This document shows positions 39,945 through 49,515 of a DNA stretch of 54,186 nucleotides, one piece after another (the stretch's first letter is position 1; each line of letters opens with the position of its first letter). This stretch comes from Phycisphaerae bacterium (GTDB lineage Bacteria > Planctomycetota > Phycisphaerae > Tepidisphaerales > Tepidisphaeraceae), in the NCBI GenBank assembly GCA_030448225.1, contig JAUJNJ010000049.1, positions 1,226 through 55,411 on the forward strand. Direction: 5' to 3'. Under the pieces are notes generated by a model, which saw only the letters and a program-made list of their open reading frames with translations, was not told the origin of the DNA and did not search any database. The translations under genes and the position numbers were made by a program.

Positions 39945-39989
39945 GACGGAGCGGGAAGGCGCACTGCCTTCCGCTCCGTCTTCTTTTTT
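39945..39989 (+). terminator. Rho-independent terminator after atpA
   Basis: GACGGAGCGG (39945-39954) pairs perfectly with CCGCTCCGTC (39971-39980); the stem extends through GAAGGC/GCCTTC with one bulge, and TTCTTTTTTG follows at once. This is the clearest intrinsic terminator in the window and marks the end of the atp transcript about 80 bases after the atpA stop. Confidence 0.9.
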
Positions 39990-40349
39990 GCCGTCTGACG
40001 TTGCCGCCAGACCCATTCAGGCGGTAGAGGCGAAACTTTTGCTTTCGGTAAACTTCCAAGCGTTCTGCGGAGGAGACACCGCGTATCCTCTCAACGCCGT
40101 GTTTTGGCCGGAAGACGAGAGGTAGGTGGCTTCCACGGCGACGCGACGCGACCCGCTACGACGCCGCCCGTTTTGGTGAAGCGCAGTCAGCCCGGGGTTG
40201 AACGTGCGAGCCGGCGGCCGCGAAATTTTCGCGTAACGTTCGCAAATGAACGCCCATCGGTGGCGTATACACTGCATAGCAGGGTGCTCGTGCCTCACGG
40301 GAACCAACCCGCCCGAGTGCACCCACGAGTCCCTGGGGAGTAAAGTCGT
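39990..40349. other. Intergenic region upstream of kinase gene
   Basis: About 360 bases with no recognisable gene and lower GC than the genes around it. It probably contains the promoter of the kinase gene. A palindromic GCGTTTTGGCC-like patch at about 40095 is not convincing as a feature. Confidence 0.4.
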
Positions 40350-41276
40350 ATGAGCAACGCCGACATGTTTTCGGGTGGGCAGGACGTTCCCAAGTCGCTG
40401 TTCGGCTACGACGTGATCGACTACATCGGCCAGGCGCGGGCAGCGCGATCTACGCGGTGAGCCACCCGTCGACCGGGCAGCTCTACGCGATGAAGCACGT
40501 GGTGCCCAAGACCGACAAGGACCAGCGCTTCGTCGAGCAGCTCGAGGCCGAGTACGAGGTCGGCCGCCTCGTGCAGTACGCGGCCTGCGCCTGCTCGATC
40601 GAACCGCTGACGAAGAAGACGCTCTTTCGCAAGGTCACCGAAGGCCGTGCTGCTGCTGGAGCTGTTCGACGGCATCCCGCTCGAACGCCGCCTGCCGCAG
40701 ACGATGTTCGGGCTGACCGATCGTCTTCATCCAGACCGCCAAGGCGGCAAGGCGCTGCTGCACCACATGGGCTACGTCCACTGCGACCTCAAGCCCAACA
40801 ACATCCTCGTCGACGCCGGCGGGCAGGCGAAGGTGATCGACCTCGGCCAGACCTGCAAGATCGGCACGGCCAAGAGCCGCATCAGGGCACGCCCGACTAC
40901 ATCGCCCCCGAGCAGGTGAAGTGCGAGTCGGTGACCCGCAGGGACCGACGTGTTCAACTTCGGCGCCACGCTCTACTGGAGCCTGTGCGGCGGAAGATGC
41001 CCACGCTCTCCACACGGTGAACAAAGGCCACGCGAAGGACACGAGCTTCCTCGTGGACGACCGCATCCCCCGCGCCGCGACCGGAACCCGCAGGTGCCCG
41101 AGGGCCTGTCGAACCTGACGATGTGCGTGAAGAGCAACCCCGGCCGACGCCCGTCCATCAGCGACGGCCGGCGGCTGGAGGTCATCCAGCACACGCTCCG
41201 CAACCGCGCGCGTCGAGAACGGCCAACCCAGCCCCCCGGCAGCCGCTCCGGCTCGTTCGCCGGCATGGCGACGTAG
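40350..41276 (+). CDS. Serine/threonine protein kinase (frameshifted)
   Basis: About 310 residues made up of a single Hanks-type kinase domain. Restored blocks are SLFGYDVIDYIGQ-GAGSAIYAVSHPSTGQLYAMKHV (Gly loop and the Lys), AVLLLELFDGIPLERRLPQ, MGYVHCDLKPNNILVD (catalytic loop HxDLKPxN), VIDLGQTCKIG (DLG in place of DFG), GTPDYIAPEQV and DVFNFGATLYWSLCG. Sub-domain XI is read in the NPADRPSIS segment. A Pro/Ala-rich tail follows, with no membrane helix or sensor domain seen. GGGGAG before the ATG at 40350 decides the start. At least eight indels break it. It is transcribed from its own region after the atp terminator. Confidence 0.82.
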
Positions 41277-41377
41277 GCGTTACGTCGGTCGACGCGCCCC
41301 CACGACAGCCGCTTGCGGCTTAGCCGCGTCAGCGGGGACGTCGCCCGCCGCACTGCGGGACAGAATGACAAACCTGA

Positions 41378-41910
41378 TCAACCTGAACGGGTTGCCGCAC
41401 CTTCCGGTGCGGCAACCCGTTCTCGTTTCAGCGTGACACTGGCTGACTCGTCGGCCGCGTCCCCGGCGGTTCGTTCGCCAGCAGCCTCGATCTCCTCCCG
41501 TTCGAAGAACGTCACGTGACCGTCCAGAAGACGGCGTAGACGCCGCCCGGCCGTTCGGAATTGACGACCATGTAGGCCATCAGCTCGTCTTTGTCCGAGT
41601 CCGATGGCCTTCCCGCGGCGACGTACACGAGCCTTCGCAACAGGGGTGCATCGTCCGGATGCATGTAGTCGCCGCGGCGTCGATGCTCTCGGGCAGACGG
41701 CCGTTCCTGTCGTTGGCGTAAAGGAACACGACGTCCCGAACCGCCTCATGAAGCCGGTTTCTCGCCGGTTGCGTTCGTGGGGCCTCCGCTCCTGCCGACT
41801 CTTGATGATCGCTGGAACGACCATCGAGACGAGGAGCACGCAACGATTCCAAGCACGACGAAGACTTCGACGGCTTTCGGGCCGCGACGCGGTCGCGCTG
41901 CGTCGTTCAT
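41378..41910 (-). CDS. Pseudopilin-like protein with C-terminal DGHV motif (frameshifted)
   Basis: About 178 residues. The N-terminus RRGPKAVEVFVVLGIVACLLVSMVVPAIIKSR has the layout of a type II prepilin: basic leader, Gly at the cleavage site, Glu at mature position 5 and a 20-residue hydrophobic helix. The usual FTL is replaced by PKA. Later blocks are EAVRDVVFLYANDRNGRLPESIDA and, after indels, MVVNSERPGGVYAVFLDGHVTFFEREE, the C-terminal 'DGHV' found in many planctomycete pseudopilin-like proteins. The ATG at 41910 overlaps the xseA stop (ATGA). The last 20 codons read through a perfect hairpin, so the real stop may be slightly earlier. Confidence 0.65.
41385..41422. terminator. 17-bp perfect hairpin, bidirectional terminator
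   Basis: GAACGGGTTGCCGCACC pairs without mismatch with GGTGCGGCAACCCGTTC around a TTCC loop (GGAA on the minus strand). It lies between the convergent kinase and pseudopilin-like genes, followed by TCTCGTTTC on the plus side, so it probably stops transcription from both directions. Confidence 0.8.
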
Positions 41911-43576
41911 TCGAATAACCTCGGCTGCCGCGGGTCGTCCGCCGTCGATTCCACTTCGCCGTCGGCCACGCGGGTGACGAGTCGCTCGCCCGGCCGCACG
42001 TCCGCCGCGTGGCGCACGATCGCGCGCCGTCCTTCTTGCGGCGGGTGATGCTGTAGCCGCGGCGGAGGACGCCCTCGGGGCTGAGGGCCGACAGGTAGCG
42101 CGGCCAGGCCGTCGAGGTGCTCGACCTGGTTCTGAACCGTGTGCGCCATCGCGTGGCGGAGTCGGGCCTCGGTGGCGTCGGGCGGCTCGGCCAGGAGGCG
42201 CAGGCGGTGCCGCGGGTGCCGGCCGCTGAGGCGGGCGGTGAGGTCGGCGAGACGGTCCTTGCACCGCAGCACGCACGCCGCCCGGCTGGCAGACAGCCGA
42301 TGCTCGTCGCCGTGCAGGCGCTGCCGCAAACGGGCGACGATGGCGGCCGGGCCGTGGCGCTCGAGGCGGGCGGCGAGGTCGTGGAGGTGCTCGCGCAGGT
42401 CGGACGTGCGGCGCTCGACCGCCATCCCCATCCCCGCTGGCGGCTCGTCGAGCAGTTGCCGCAGCGGCGTTGACGCGGTCGAGCGGGCGGCGGAAGAACT
42501 CGTGGCGGCTCGACGCCGGTCAGCCGCACGCGCGCGTGCGCGCAGCCCGTTGCGGATCGACCGCTCGAGCCGGATGCCGGCGAAGTCGATCGCCTCCTTC
42601 GCCGGGTGCCAGTTGCGCGTCAGCACCTGGGCCGCCTCGGTCGGCGTGTGGGCCCAGTAGTCGGCGACGAGGTCGGCGATGCTCGTGTCGATCTCGTGGC
42701 CGATGCCGGTGATCACCGGCAGGTCCGACGCCGCGATCGCCCGGGCGACCGCCTCCTCGTTGAAGCACCACAGGTCCTCGAGCGACCCGCCGCCGCGGAC
42801 GAGCAGGAGCACGTCAAACGGAGGAGTGGGGGTGGCGGAGTGGGGAGTGGGGCGTCGGGCCCAATGTGTGGGTCGGTCGGCGGCGGGGTCGGCGACCCGC
42901 CACTTGCCGCGGGAGACGGTCTTGATGGCGTCGGCGATGCGGCGGCCGGCGCCGTCGCCCTGGACGGGAACGTTGTAGACGAACAGCCGCAGCCACGGGA
43001 ACCGCCGCAGGACCTTCAGCACGTCTTGCAGGGCGGCGGTGTTGCAGCTCGTGACGATCGCGATGCGGACCGGGTACGCCGGGAGCGGGCGGCTGCGTTC
43101 GGCGGCGAACAGCCCCTCGCCTTCCAGCTTCGCCTTCAGCTGCTGGAACGCCAGTTCCAGCGCCCCTGCCCCACCGGCTGGAGGCTGGCGACGTAGAGCT
43201 GGTACTTCCCCTTCTTCGGGAAGACGTCGACCCGCCCGCCGGCGATGGGTTCCATCCCGTCGCCGGGCGTGAACTTCACGCGGTCGGCGTCGGACTTGAA
43301 CATCACGCAGTCGACGCAGGCGCCGGCGTCCTTCATGGTGAAGTAGACGTGCCCGGACGCCCGGTTCGGGTGGAAGTTGCTCACCTCCCCCTTCACCATC
43401 ACCGACTGCGGCATCCCGGATTTGATCGCCTTCGTGATCCGAGCCGTGAGCTGCGAGACGCTCAACGGCGGGTCCCCGGGTGCCCCCGCCGGTGCCGCGC
43501 CGTCGCCGATGGCGGCGGGCAGCGGCCGGCGGCGGGTGACCTGTTCCTTGAAGTCGAAGAAGTTCCCGGACGTCAT
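41907..43576 (-). CDS. xseA: Exodeoxyribonuclease VII large subunit (frameshifted)
   Basis: About 556 residues against the usual 400-460. A 40-residue leader precedes the OB fold (LSVSQLTARITKAIKSGMPQSVMVKGEVSNFHPNRASGHVYFTMKD). After one indel at about 43155 comes PYPVRIAIVTS and then VLKVLRRFPWLRLFVYNVPVQGDGAGRRIADAI. DVLLLVRGGGSLEDLWCFNEEAVARAI and DLPVITGIGHEIDTSIADLVADYWAHTPTEAAQ are the catalytic core. A 27-residue insert before DVLLLVRGGG is encoded by repeat-like sequence. The C-terminal helical half is frameshifted below 42050. The enzyme degrades single-stranded DNA with XseB, which is not seen here. The stop overlaps the pseudopilin-like start by four bases. Confidence 0.88.
42821..42853. 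repeat. CCACTCCCCACTCC-type repeat inside xseA
   Basis: On the minus strand this reads as irregular CCACTCCCCACTCCGCCACC units, in frame with xseA. The same kind of unit occurs at 44748-44803 in a non-coding gap on the plus strand. Confidence 0.6.
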
Positions 43577-44009
43577 CGACGGGAAGTATAGCGGCTGGTC
43601 CCGCTCGTCAGCGGGTGGGAAGGAGAAAGATCGCGACGCCGGCGGCGGGAACGGCCCGGCGCAGCTTTCGTGCGTGGGAGATCACATCACACGGTAGTGC
43701 GGCGGCGAATTGTCTTGCCGGCTCGCCTGCGAGCCCGGTGAACACGTGCCCCACGCAGGCACCACCCCGCCCGATCGAGCTTGCTGCGCGACGACCCGCG
43801 CGGAATCTCTTCGCGTGCGTTGACGGGCATGCGGTGAACACGGCGGGCAAGCCCGCCGGCTAAATGACGTGGAGCAACTTAAAGTTTAACCACCCCACCA
43901 CCCCACCACCCCACCACGCCACCACGCCACCACCCCACCACCTCCCCAACCCCGGCGCGTCCCAACGCAAACGTCGCCTTCCCCCCCGTCCGCACGATAT
44001 CCTGCCGGC
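43577..44009. other. Intergenic region with dispersed palindrome (copy 2) and (ACCACCCC)n tract
   Basis: No gene is seen. CGGCGGGCAAGCCCGCCGGC followed by TAAATGA (43841-43867) is the best-preserved copy of the dispersed palindrome also at 7149 and 51141. At 43890-43948 a CA/CC-rich microsatellite (repeats of CACCACCC) precedes the GNAT gene. Confidence 0.65.
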
Positions 44010-44570
44010 ATGGAGATCCGCCCCGTCACCGCGGCCGACGTCGAGGACCTCGTGGAGATCGACGGCACGATCGAGTCGGGTCATTACCTGCACCTCGACA
44101 AGATCGGGGAGGGCCTGTCGGTCGGGTGGAAGCTCGGCGAACGGCCGCTGCGCGAGCGGCGGATCCTGCCCAACCGCCTCGACGACGAGCGGCGGTTCGT
44201 CCTGCGGCAGATCGCCACCGGCGCCGACGAGGGCCACGCGATCCTCGCCGAGCACGAGGGCGCGAAGGTCGCGCTGCTGCTGGCGCAGCTCGACCCGGGC
44301 CGCAGGACGATGCGCCTGCACGACCTCCGCGTCGACTTCGACTTCCGCCGCCAGGGGCTGGCCACGGCCATGCTGTTCCAGGTCGTCGCCCTGTCGCGCG
44401 AGCAGGAGCTGCGCGCGGTCACGACCGAAACGCTGACCGACAACCTCCCCGCCGCCCTGCTGCTCTCCAAGTGCGGCTTCGAGATCGCGGGCGTCGACAC
44501 GCAACGCCTGACCAACCACGACCTCGTGAAGGAGTCGGCCACGCTGTTCTGGTACGCGGCGCTGGACTAA
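44010..44570 (+). CDS. GNAT family N-acetyltransferase
   Basis: A 186-residue acetyltransferase. MEIRPVTAADVEDLVEIDGTIES opens the fold. The acetyl-CoA-binding strand and loop are RLHDLRVDFDFRRQGLATAMLFQVV (motif A, RRQGLA at about 115), followed by LRAVTTETLTDNLPAALLLSKCGFEIAGVDT, the typical 'N..A..ll.k.GF' end. The substrate is unknown. The frame is intact. The ATG at 44010 matches the family's N-terminus. The upstream sequence is a CA-rich microsatellite, so there is little room for a promoter near the start. Confidence 0.9.
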   Translation: MEIRPVTAADVEDLVEIDGTIESGHYLHLDKIGEGLSVGWKLGERPLRERRILPNRLDDERRFVLRQIATGADEGHAILAEHEGAKVALLLAQLDPGRRTMRLHDLRVDFDFRRQGLATAMLFQVVALSREQELRAVTTETLTDNLPAALLLSKCGFEIAGVDTQRLTNHDLVKESATLFWYAALD

Positions 44571-44747
44571 GGTCCAGCGGAATGACGCGGCGCGAGCCCG
44601 ACGTGCCCGTGGTTATTCACCGATAAGATTGCGTGCCTTCGGGGAGAGAACCCACGGAACAAGTTCCGTCGGCGTTTCTGTGCACTCGCATCAAGCGAGA
44701 TGCAGCAACCAAGAATTGACGGAGCGCCTCCGCAGTGGCGCACCGCA

Positions 44748-44803
44748 CTCTCCACTCTTCCACTCCCCATTCCTCACTCTTCCACTCCCCACTCCCTCCT
44801 CAC
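44748..44803. repeat. CTTCCACTCCCCA tandem repeat
   Basis: About four irregular copies of a CACTCTTCCACTCCCCA-like unit, a single arm without an obvious complementary partner nearby. It lies in the 320-base gap before mgtE, where nothing else is seen, and is related to the insert in xseA. Confidence 0.65.
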
Positions 44804-44888
44804 CGCGCCCGCTCCGCGCACCGCCGTTGCCCTCGACGGCACGCGCCGCTTATTATCCGCCGGCCGATCGGGGCGGTGGGCTTGACGC

Positions 44889-46286
44889 ATGGCAGAACAA
44901 GGCACACAGATCGAGGAAGACGAGGAGGCCGACGAGGAGGCGGCGCGGGAGGCGCGCGACGCCCGCGCGCCGATCGTGGTGCTGCCGACCGACTCGGCCG
45001 AGCTCGTGGCGTGCAAGATCGAGGAGATCCCCGCCCCGGACGGGGCGACCGTACTCGAGCACATGACGAGCGAGCAGGCGGCCGGCGTCGCCGAATACCT
45101 CGACCCGACGACCGCCGGCGCGATCTTTTCGGAGATGGACCCGGCGATCGCCGCGTCGGTCGTGGCCGACATGGAGTCGGCCGAGGCGTCGATGGTCCTG
45201 TCGGCGATGGACCCCGACGACCGCGTCGACGTGCTGGAACTGGTCCCCGCGGCCAAGCACGACGAGATCGTCGCCGAGATGGACGCCGAGGAGAGCGACG
45301 AGGTCCGCCGCCTCGAGCAGTACCCGCCCGACTCGGCCGGCGGGATCATGACCACCGAGGTCACGGCCCTCTACGAGTACCTCAGCGTCGAGGACGCGAT
45401 CGCCCAGCTCCGGCGGCTCAGCGAGCAGCTCGAGCAGATGTTCTACGTCTACGTGATCGACCGCCGCGGACACCTCGTGGGCGTGCTGTCGATGCGCGAC
45501 CTGATCCTCGCCAAGCCCAGCCGCCTGCTCCGCGACATCATGCGGCCCAACGTCCGCTCGGTCCCGGTCACGATGGACCAGGAGGCCGTCGCCCGGCTGA
45601 TGCGCCGCTACGGGTTCCTCGCCGTGCCGGTCGTGGACGAGCGCAACATCCTCGTCGGCCTGATCACGGTCGACGACGTCGTCGACGTGGTGGAGGAAGA
45701 GGCGACCGAGGACGTGCAGAAGATGTTCGGCGCCGGCGCCGAGGAACGGCTGACCAGCCCGTGGCACTTCAGCTTCCGCAAGCGCGTGTGGTGGCTGCTG
45801 GTGAACCTGGGCACCGCGTTCCTCGCCGGTGCGGTCGTCAGCATGTTCGAGAGCACGATCGAGCGGTTCGCGATCCTGGCGGTCTACATGCCGATCGTGG
45901 CCGGCATGGGCGGCAACGCCAGCGCCCAGGCGATGGCGGTCGCCGTCCGCGGCATCGCGCTGGGCGAGGTGGACCGGGCGCTGCTCGGGCGCGTGCTGAT
46001 CCGCCAGGCGTTGGTGGGGTTCGTCACGGGCATCACGGTCGGCCTCGTCACCGCCGCCGTCGCCGTCACGTTCCAGCAGGAGAACCGGGCGGCGCTGGGG
46101 CTGGTGGTGGGCCTCGCGCTGGTGATCAACCACACGCTGGCCGCCGTGACCGGCGTGGCGATCCCCTTCGCAATGAAGTGGCTCGGGTTCGACCCGGCCC
46201 AATCGGCGACGATCTTCGCCACGACCGTCACCGACGTCGTCGGCTTCTTCGCGCTGCTCGGATTGGCGCAGTTCGTGATCCGCTAG
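44889..46286 (+). CDS. mgtE: Magnesium transporter MgtE
   Basis: A 465-residue magnesium channel/transporter. An acidic N-terminal domain (superhelix with repeated 'AxxxxxMdpd/e' units such as GAIFSEMDPAIAASVVADM) is followed by two CBS domains (IMTTEVTALYEYLSVEDAI and IMRPNVRSVPVTMDQEAV) that sense magnesium. Five membrane helices follow, with the pore motifs MPIVAGMGGNASAQAMAVAVRGIALG and VINHTLAAVTGVAIPF. The final helix is SATIFATTVTDVVGFFALLGLAQFVI. Length and order are normal and the frame is intact. The start ATG 44889 has no clear binding site. It converges on metK, separated by a hairpin. Confidence 0.95.
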   Translation: MAEQGTQIEEDEEADEEAAREARDARAPIVVLPTDSAELVACKIEEIPAPDGATVLEHMTSEQAAGVAEYLDPTTAGAIFSEMDPAIAASVVADMESAEASMVLSAMDPDDRVDVLELVPAAKHDEIVAEMDAEESDEVRRLEQYPPDSAGGIMTTEVTALYEYLSVEDAIAQLRRLSEQLEQMFYVYVIDRRGHLVGVLSMRDLILAKPSRLLRDIMRPNVRSVPVTMDQEAVARLMRRYGFLAVPVVDERNILVGLITVDDVVDVVEEEATEDVQKMFGAGAEERLTSPWHFSFRKRVWWLLVNLGTAFLAGAVVSMFESTIERFAILAVYMPIVAGMGGNASAQAMAVAVRGIALGEVDRALLGRVLIRQALVGFVTGITVGLVTAAVAVTFQQENRAALGLVVGLALVINHTLAAVTGVAIPFAMKWLGFDPAQSATIFATTVTDVVGFFALLGLAQFVIR

Positions 46287-46306
46287 GGCGGCATTTCACC
46301 TGCGTG

Positions 46307-46328
46307 CATGGCCGCCGAAGCGGCCATG
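46307..46328. terminator. Hairpin between convergent mgtE and metK
   Basis: CATGGCCGC pairs perfectly with GCGGCCATG around CGAA. Its position 20 bases after the mgtE stop and 50 bases beyond the metK stop suggests a shared terminator; no U-run follows on either side. Confidence 0.6.
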
Positions 46329-46381
46329 TCGCGCCTGGGGCGGGCGCGGGGTTCATCCCGATCCGTGTCGTACCGCCCGCC

Positions 46382-47644
<1,263 letters not shown>

Positions 47645-47842
47645 GTCGACTCCTGACTGAAGGATGAACCGATCGGGAAAGCGGAGCAATTTATCGGTTG
47701 GGCCGGCAGGATTCAATCGAGCGGGTCGCGGGCGTGCCAAGTGTCGCAAGGCGGAGAATGAGGCGCCATCGCTCGTCTGGACTTCGTAATCTCCGGGCAT
47801 CCGCCCGAAACGCTAAAACGGAAGCCCCTGCCCTTTCGACTT

Positions 47843-48803
47843 TTACGATTCGATGGTGTTCCGCTCGACGATCCGCGCGTTCCGTTGCAGGACCGGCAGC
47901 TTCACCCGTTTCATCGCGCTGTGTCGCAGGGCGGTCCGGTACTCGTCGTCCGACCAACCGAGCACCTCCCGCACGTCGAGCGTTCCCGTCGGGAAGCGCG
48001 GCACCATGGCGGGGTCGGTGGCGGGAGGCGCCTTCGCGTTGTGCGGGCAGACGTCCTGGCAGACGTCGCACCCGTACAGCCAGTTGCCGATCGCCCGCTC
48101 GTGCTCGGCTGGAACGTCGTCGCGGTGCTCGATCGTCAGGTACGAAATGCACCGTCAGGGTCCAGTTCATAGGGCGCGGTGATCGCGCCCGTCGGGCAGG
48201 CGTCGAGGCAACGGGTGCAGGTGCCGCAGTGATCTGCCTCGGCGGTGTCGGCGGGCAGGTCGGCGGTGGTGATCACCTCGCCGAGCAGGAGCCAGGTGGA
48301 GCCGACCCGCGGGTGGATGACGCAGGTGTTCTTGCCGACCCACCCGATCCCCGCCCGTGCCGCCAGGTCGCGGCTCGAGCACGGGCGCGTATCAACGGCC
48401 GCGCGGGTGCGGGCGCCGGGGACGGCTTCGCGCAGCCAATCGGCCAGTTTGTGGAGCCGGCGCTTGATGAGTTCGTGGTAATCGACCCCGAGCGCGCCGC
48501 GCGACGCGCCCGTGGTGAACAGCCTCCTCCGGCGGCACCGGCTCGAGCGGCGTGTGGTAGTTGATGGCGACGCAGATCACGCTCAGCGCCCCGGGGAAGT
48601 AGGTGGCGGGGTCGGTCCGCTCGTCGACGCGCGCGAGGTACGCCATCGACCCCTCGCGCCCCTCGTCGAGCCACCGGCGGAAGTAGTCGGCGTTCGCTGA
48701 GCGGTCGGCCCGGGCGACGCCGACGAGGTCGAACCCGAGCGCCCGCCTTCTCCTTCACCTGAGCGGCCAGGGCGAGTTTGTCGAGCGTGGGGGCGAGGGA
48801 CAT
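47843..48803 (-). CDS. queG: Epoxyqueuosine reductase (frameshifted)
   Basis: About 320 residues. The enzyme performs the last step of queuosine synthesis on tRNA, with cobalamin and two 4Fe-4S clusters. The beginning is MSLAPTLDKLALAAQVKEKA; AMAYLARVDERTDPATYFPGALSVICVAINYHTPL is family-typical, as is GWVGKNTCVIHPRVGSTWLLLGEVI. Cluster motifs are CGTCTRCLDACPTGAI and CDVCQDVCPHNA. The end is VREVLGWSDDEYRTALRHSAMKR then RNARIVERNTIES with TAA at 47843. Indels at 48750, 48520, 48370 and 48145 break the frame. The start lacks a strong binding site. Confidence 0.88.
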
Positions 48804-48895
48804 CGGCGACTCACGTTGGAGACGGCCCCCCTGAAGCCGGGACGCCGGGGCCGGCACATCGATCTTAACGAGACACCGCGAAATTGAAGATGATT

Positions 48896-48978
48896 CACCG
48901 CGGGGCGCGGAGGCGCGGAGTTGCAGAACTGGTTTCTGTTTTCTCCGCGGCTCTCCGCGTCTCCGCCTCTCGGCGGTT
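48896..48978. repeat. Palindrome, GCGGAGACGCGGAG family
   Basis: Left arm CACCGCGGGGCGCGGAGGCG then CGGAG pairs with CTCCGCGTCTCCGCCTCTCG then GCGGTT, about 20 bp with mismatches. It lies between queG and the DUF1992 gene and ends 20 bases beyond the DUF1992 stop. It is a variant of the GGAGAC family. Confidence 0.75.
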
Positions 48979-48997
48979 CCTTCGATCGCTTCGAGCG

Positions 48998-49404
48998 CTA
49001 CGTCGCCGACGCTTTCCCGGATCGCTCGCGGAAACGCACGAGTTCCGGGTCGAGCGACGGCGCGATCGGGGACTTCAGCGCGTTCGTGCCGAGCGTGTTG
49101 AGCTTGTGCACGAGGTCGTTCACCTTCGACACGATGGAAGTGACGCTCGCCTCGTCGCGGGCGGCGTCGAGTCGCGGAGCCCGTCGATCGCCTTGCGCCA
49201 GCGGATCTCGTCGGCGTGAAGTCGTTCTGCTTCATGATCCGCAGCGCCCACCACATCAGCCGCGCGTTCTCCTCGGCCGGCATCGGCTCGAGGTCGAGCG
49301 GCTTGCCGTGGCCCGGCAGGTTGTCGAACTTTCATCGCCTCCTCGATCCGGCGGTCGGCGAGCCGGCGGAAGGCGGCATCCAGATCGACGTCTTTCAACG
49401 ACAT
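48998..49404 (-). CDS. DUF1992 (DnaJ C28-like) protein (frameshifted)
   Basis: About 135 residues. MSLKDVDLDAAFRRLADRRIEEAMKFDNLPGHGKPLDLEPMPAEENARLMWWALRIMKQNDFTP matches DUF1992, including the 'IeeAm..g.fdnLpG.GKPL' signature and the R(L)MWWALR helix. The rest is helical (RWRKAIDGLRDSLDAARDEA, NDLVHKLNTLGTNALKSPIAP) and ends RERSGKASAT with a stop at 48998. Three indels (49330, 49215, 49165) break the frame. The function is unknown; the eukaryotic member is a J-like Golgi protein. There is no clear binding site at ATG 49404, and a GTGCGTA palindrome begins 20 bases upstream. Confidence 0.8.
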
Positions 49405-49423
49405 GGGGGAAGTATAGAGGAGG

Positions 49424-49515
49424 AATGCGTAGTGCGTAGTGCGTAGGTAAGAGGAAACGGAAGACCTCGCCTCCTGATTCTTCTTACGCACTACGCACTA
49501 CGTACTACGCACTAC
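49424..49515. repeat. Palindrome, GTGCGTA family (copy 2)
   Basis: Three copies of GCGTAGT (49426-49446), then AAGAGG, pair with CTTCTTACGCACTACGCACT and ACGTACTACGCACTAC (49480-49515). It fills the gap between the MATE and DUF1992 genes. The MATE stop codon (TAG on the minus strand, at 49512 or 49505) lies inside the right arm. Confidence 0.85.

Noticed and set aside
47645..47840. Possible SAM riboswitch upstream of metK
   Set aside because: The leader shows only a weak CCGAT...ATCGG pairing; none of the conserved cores of known SAM riboswitch classes could be recognised by eye.
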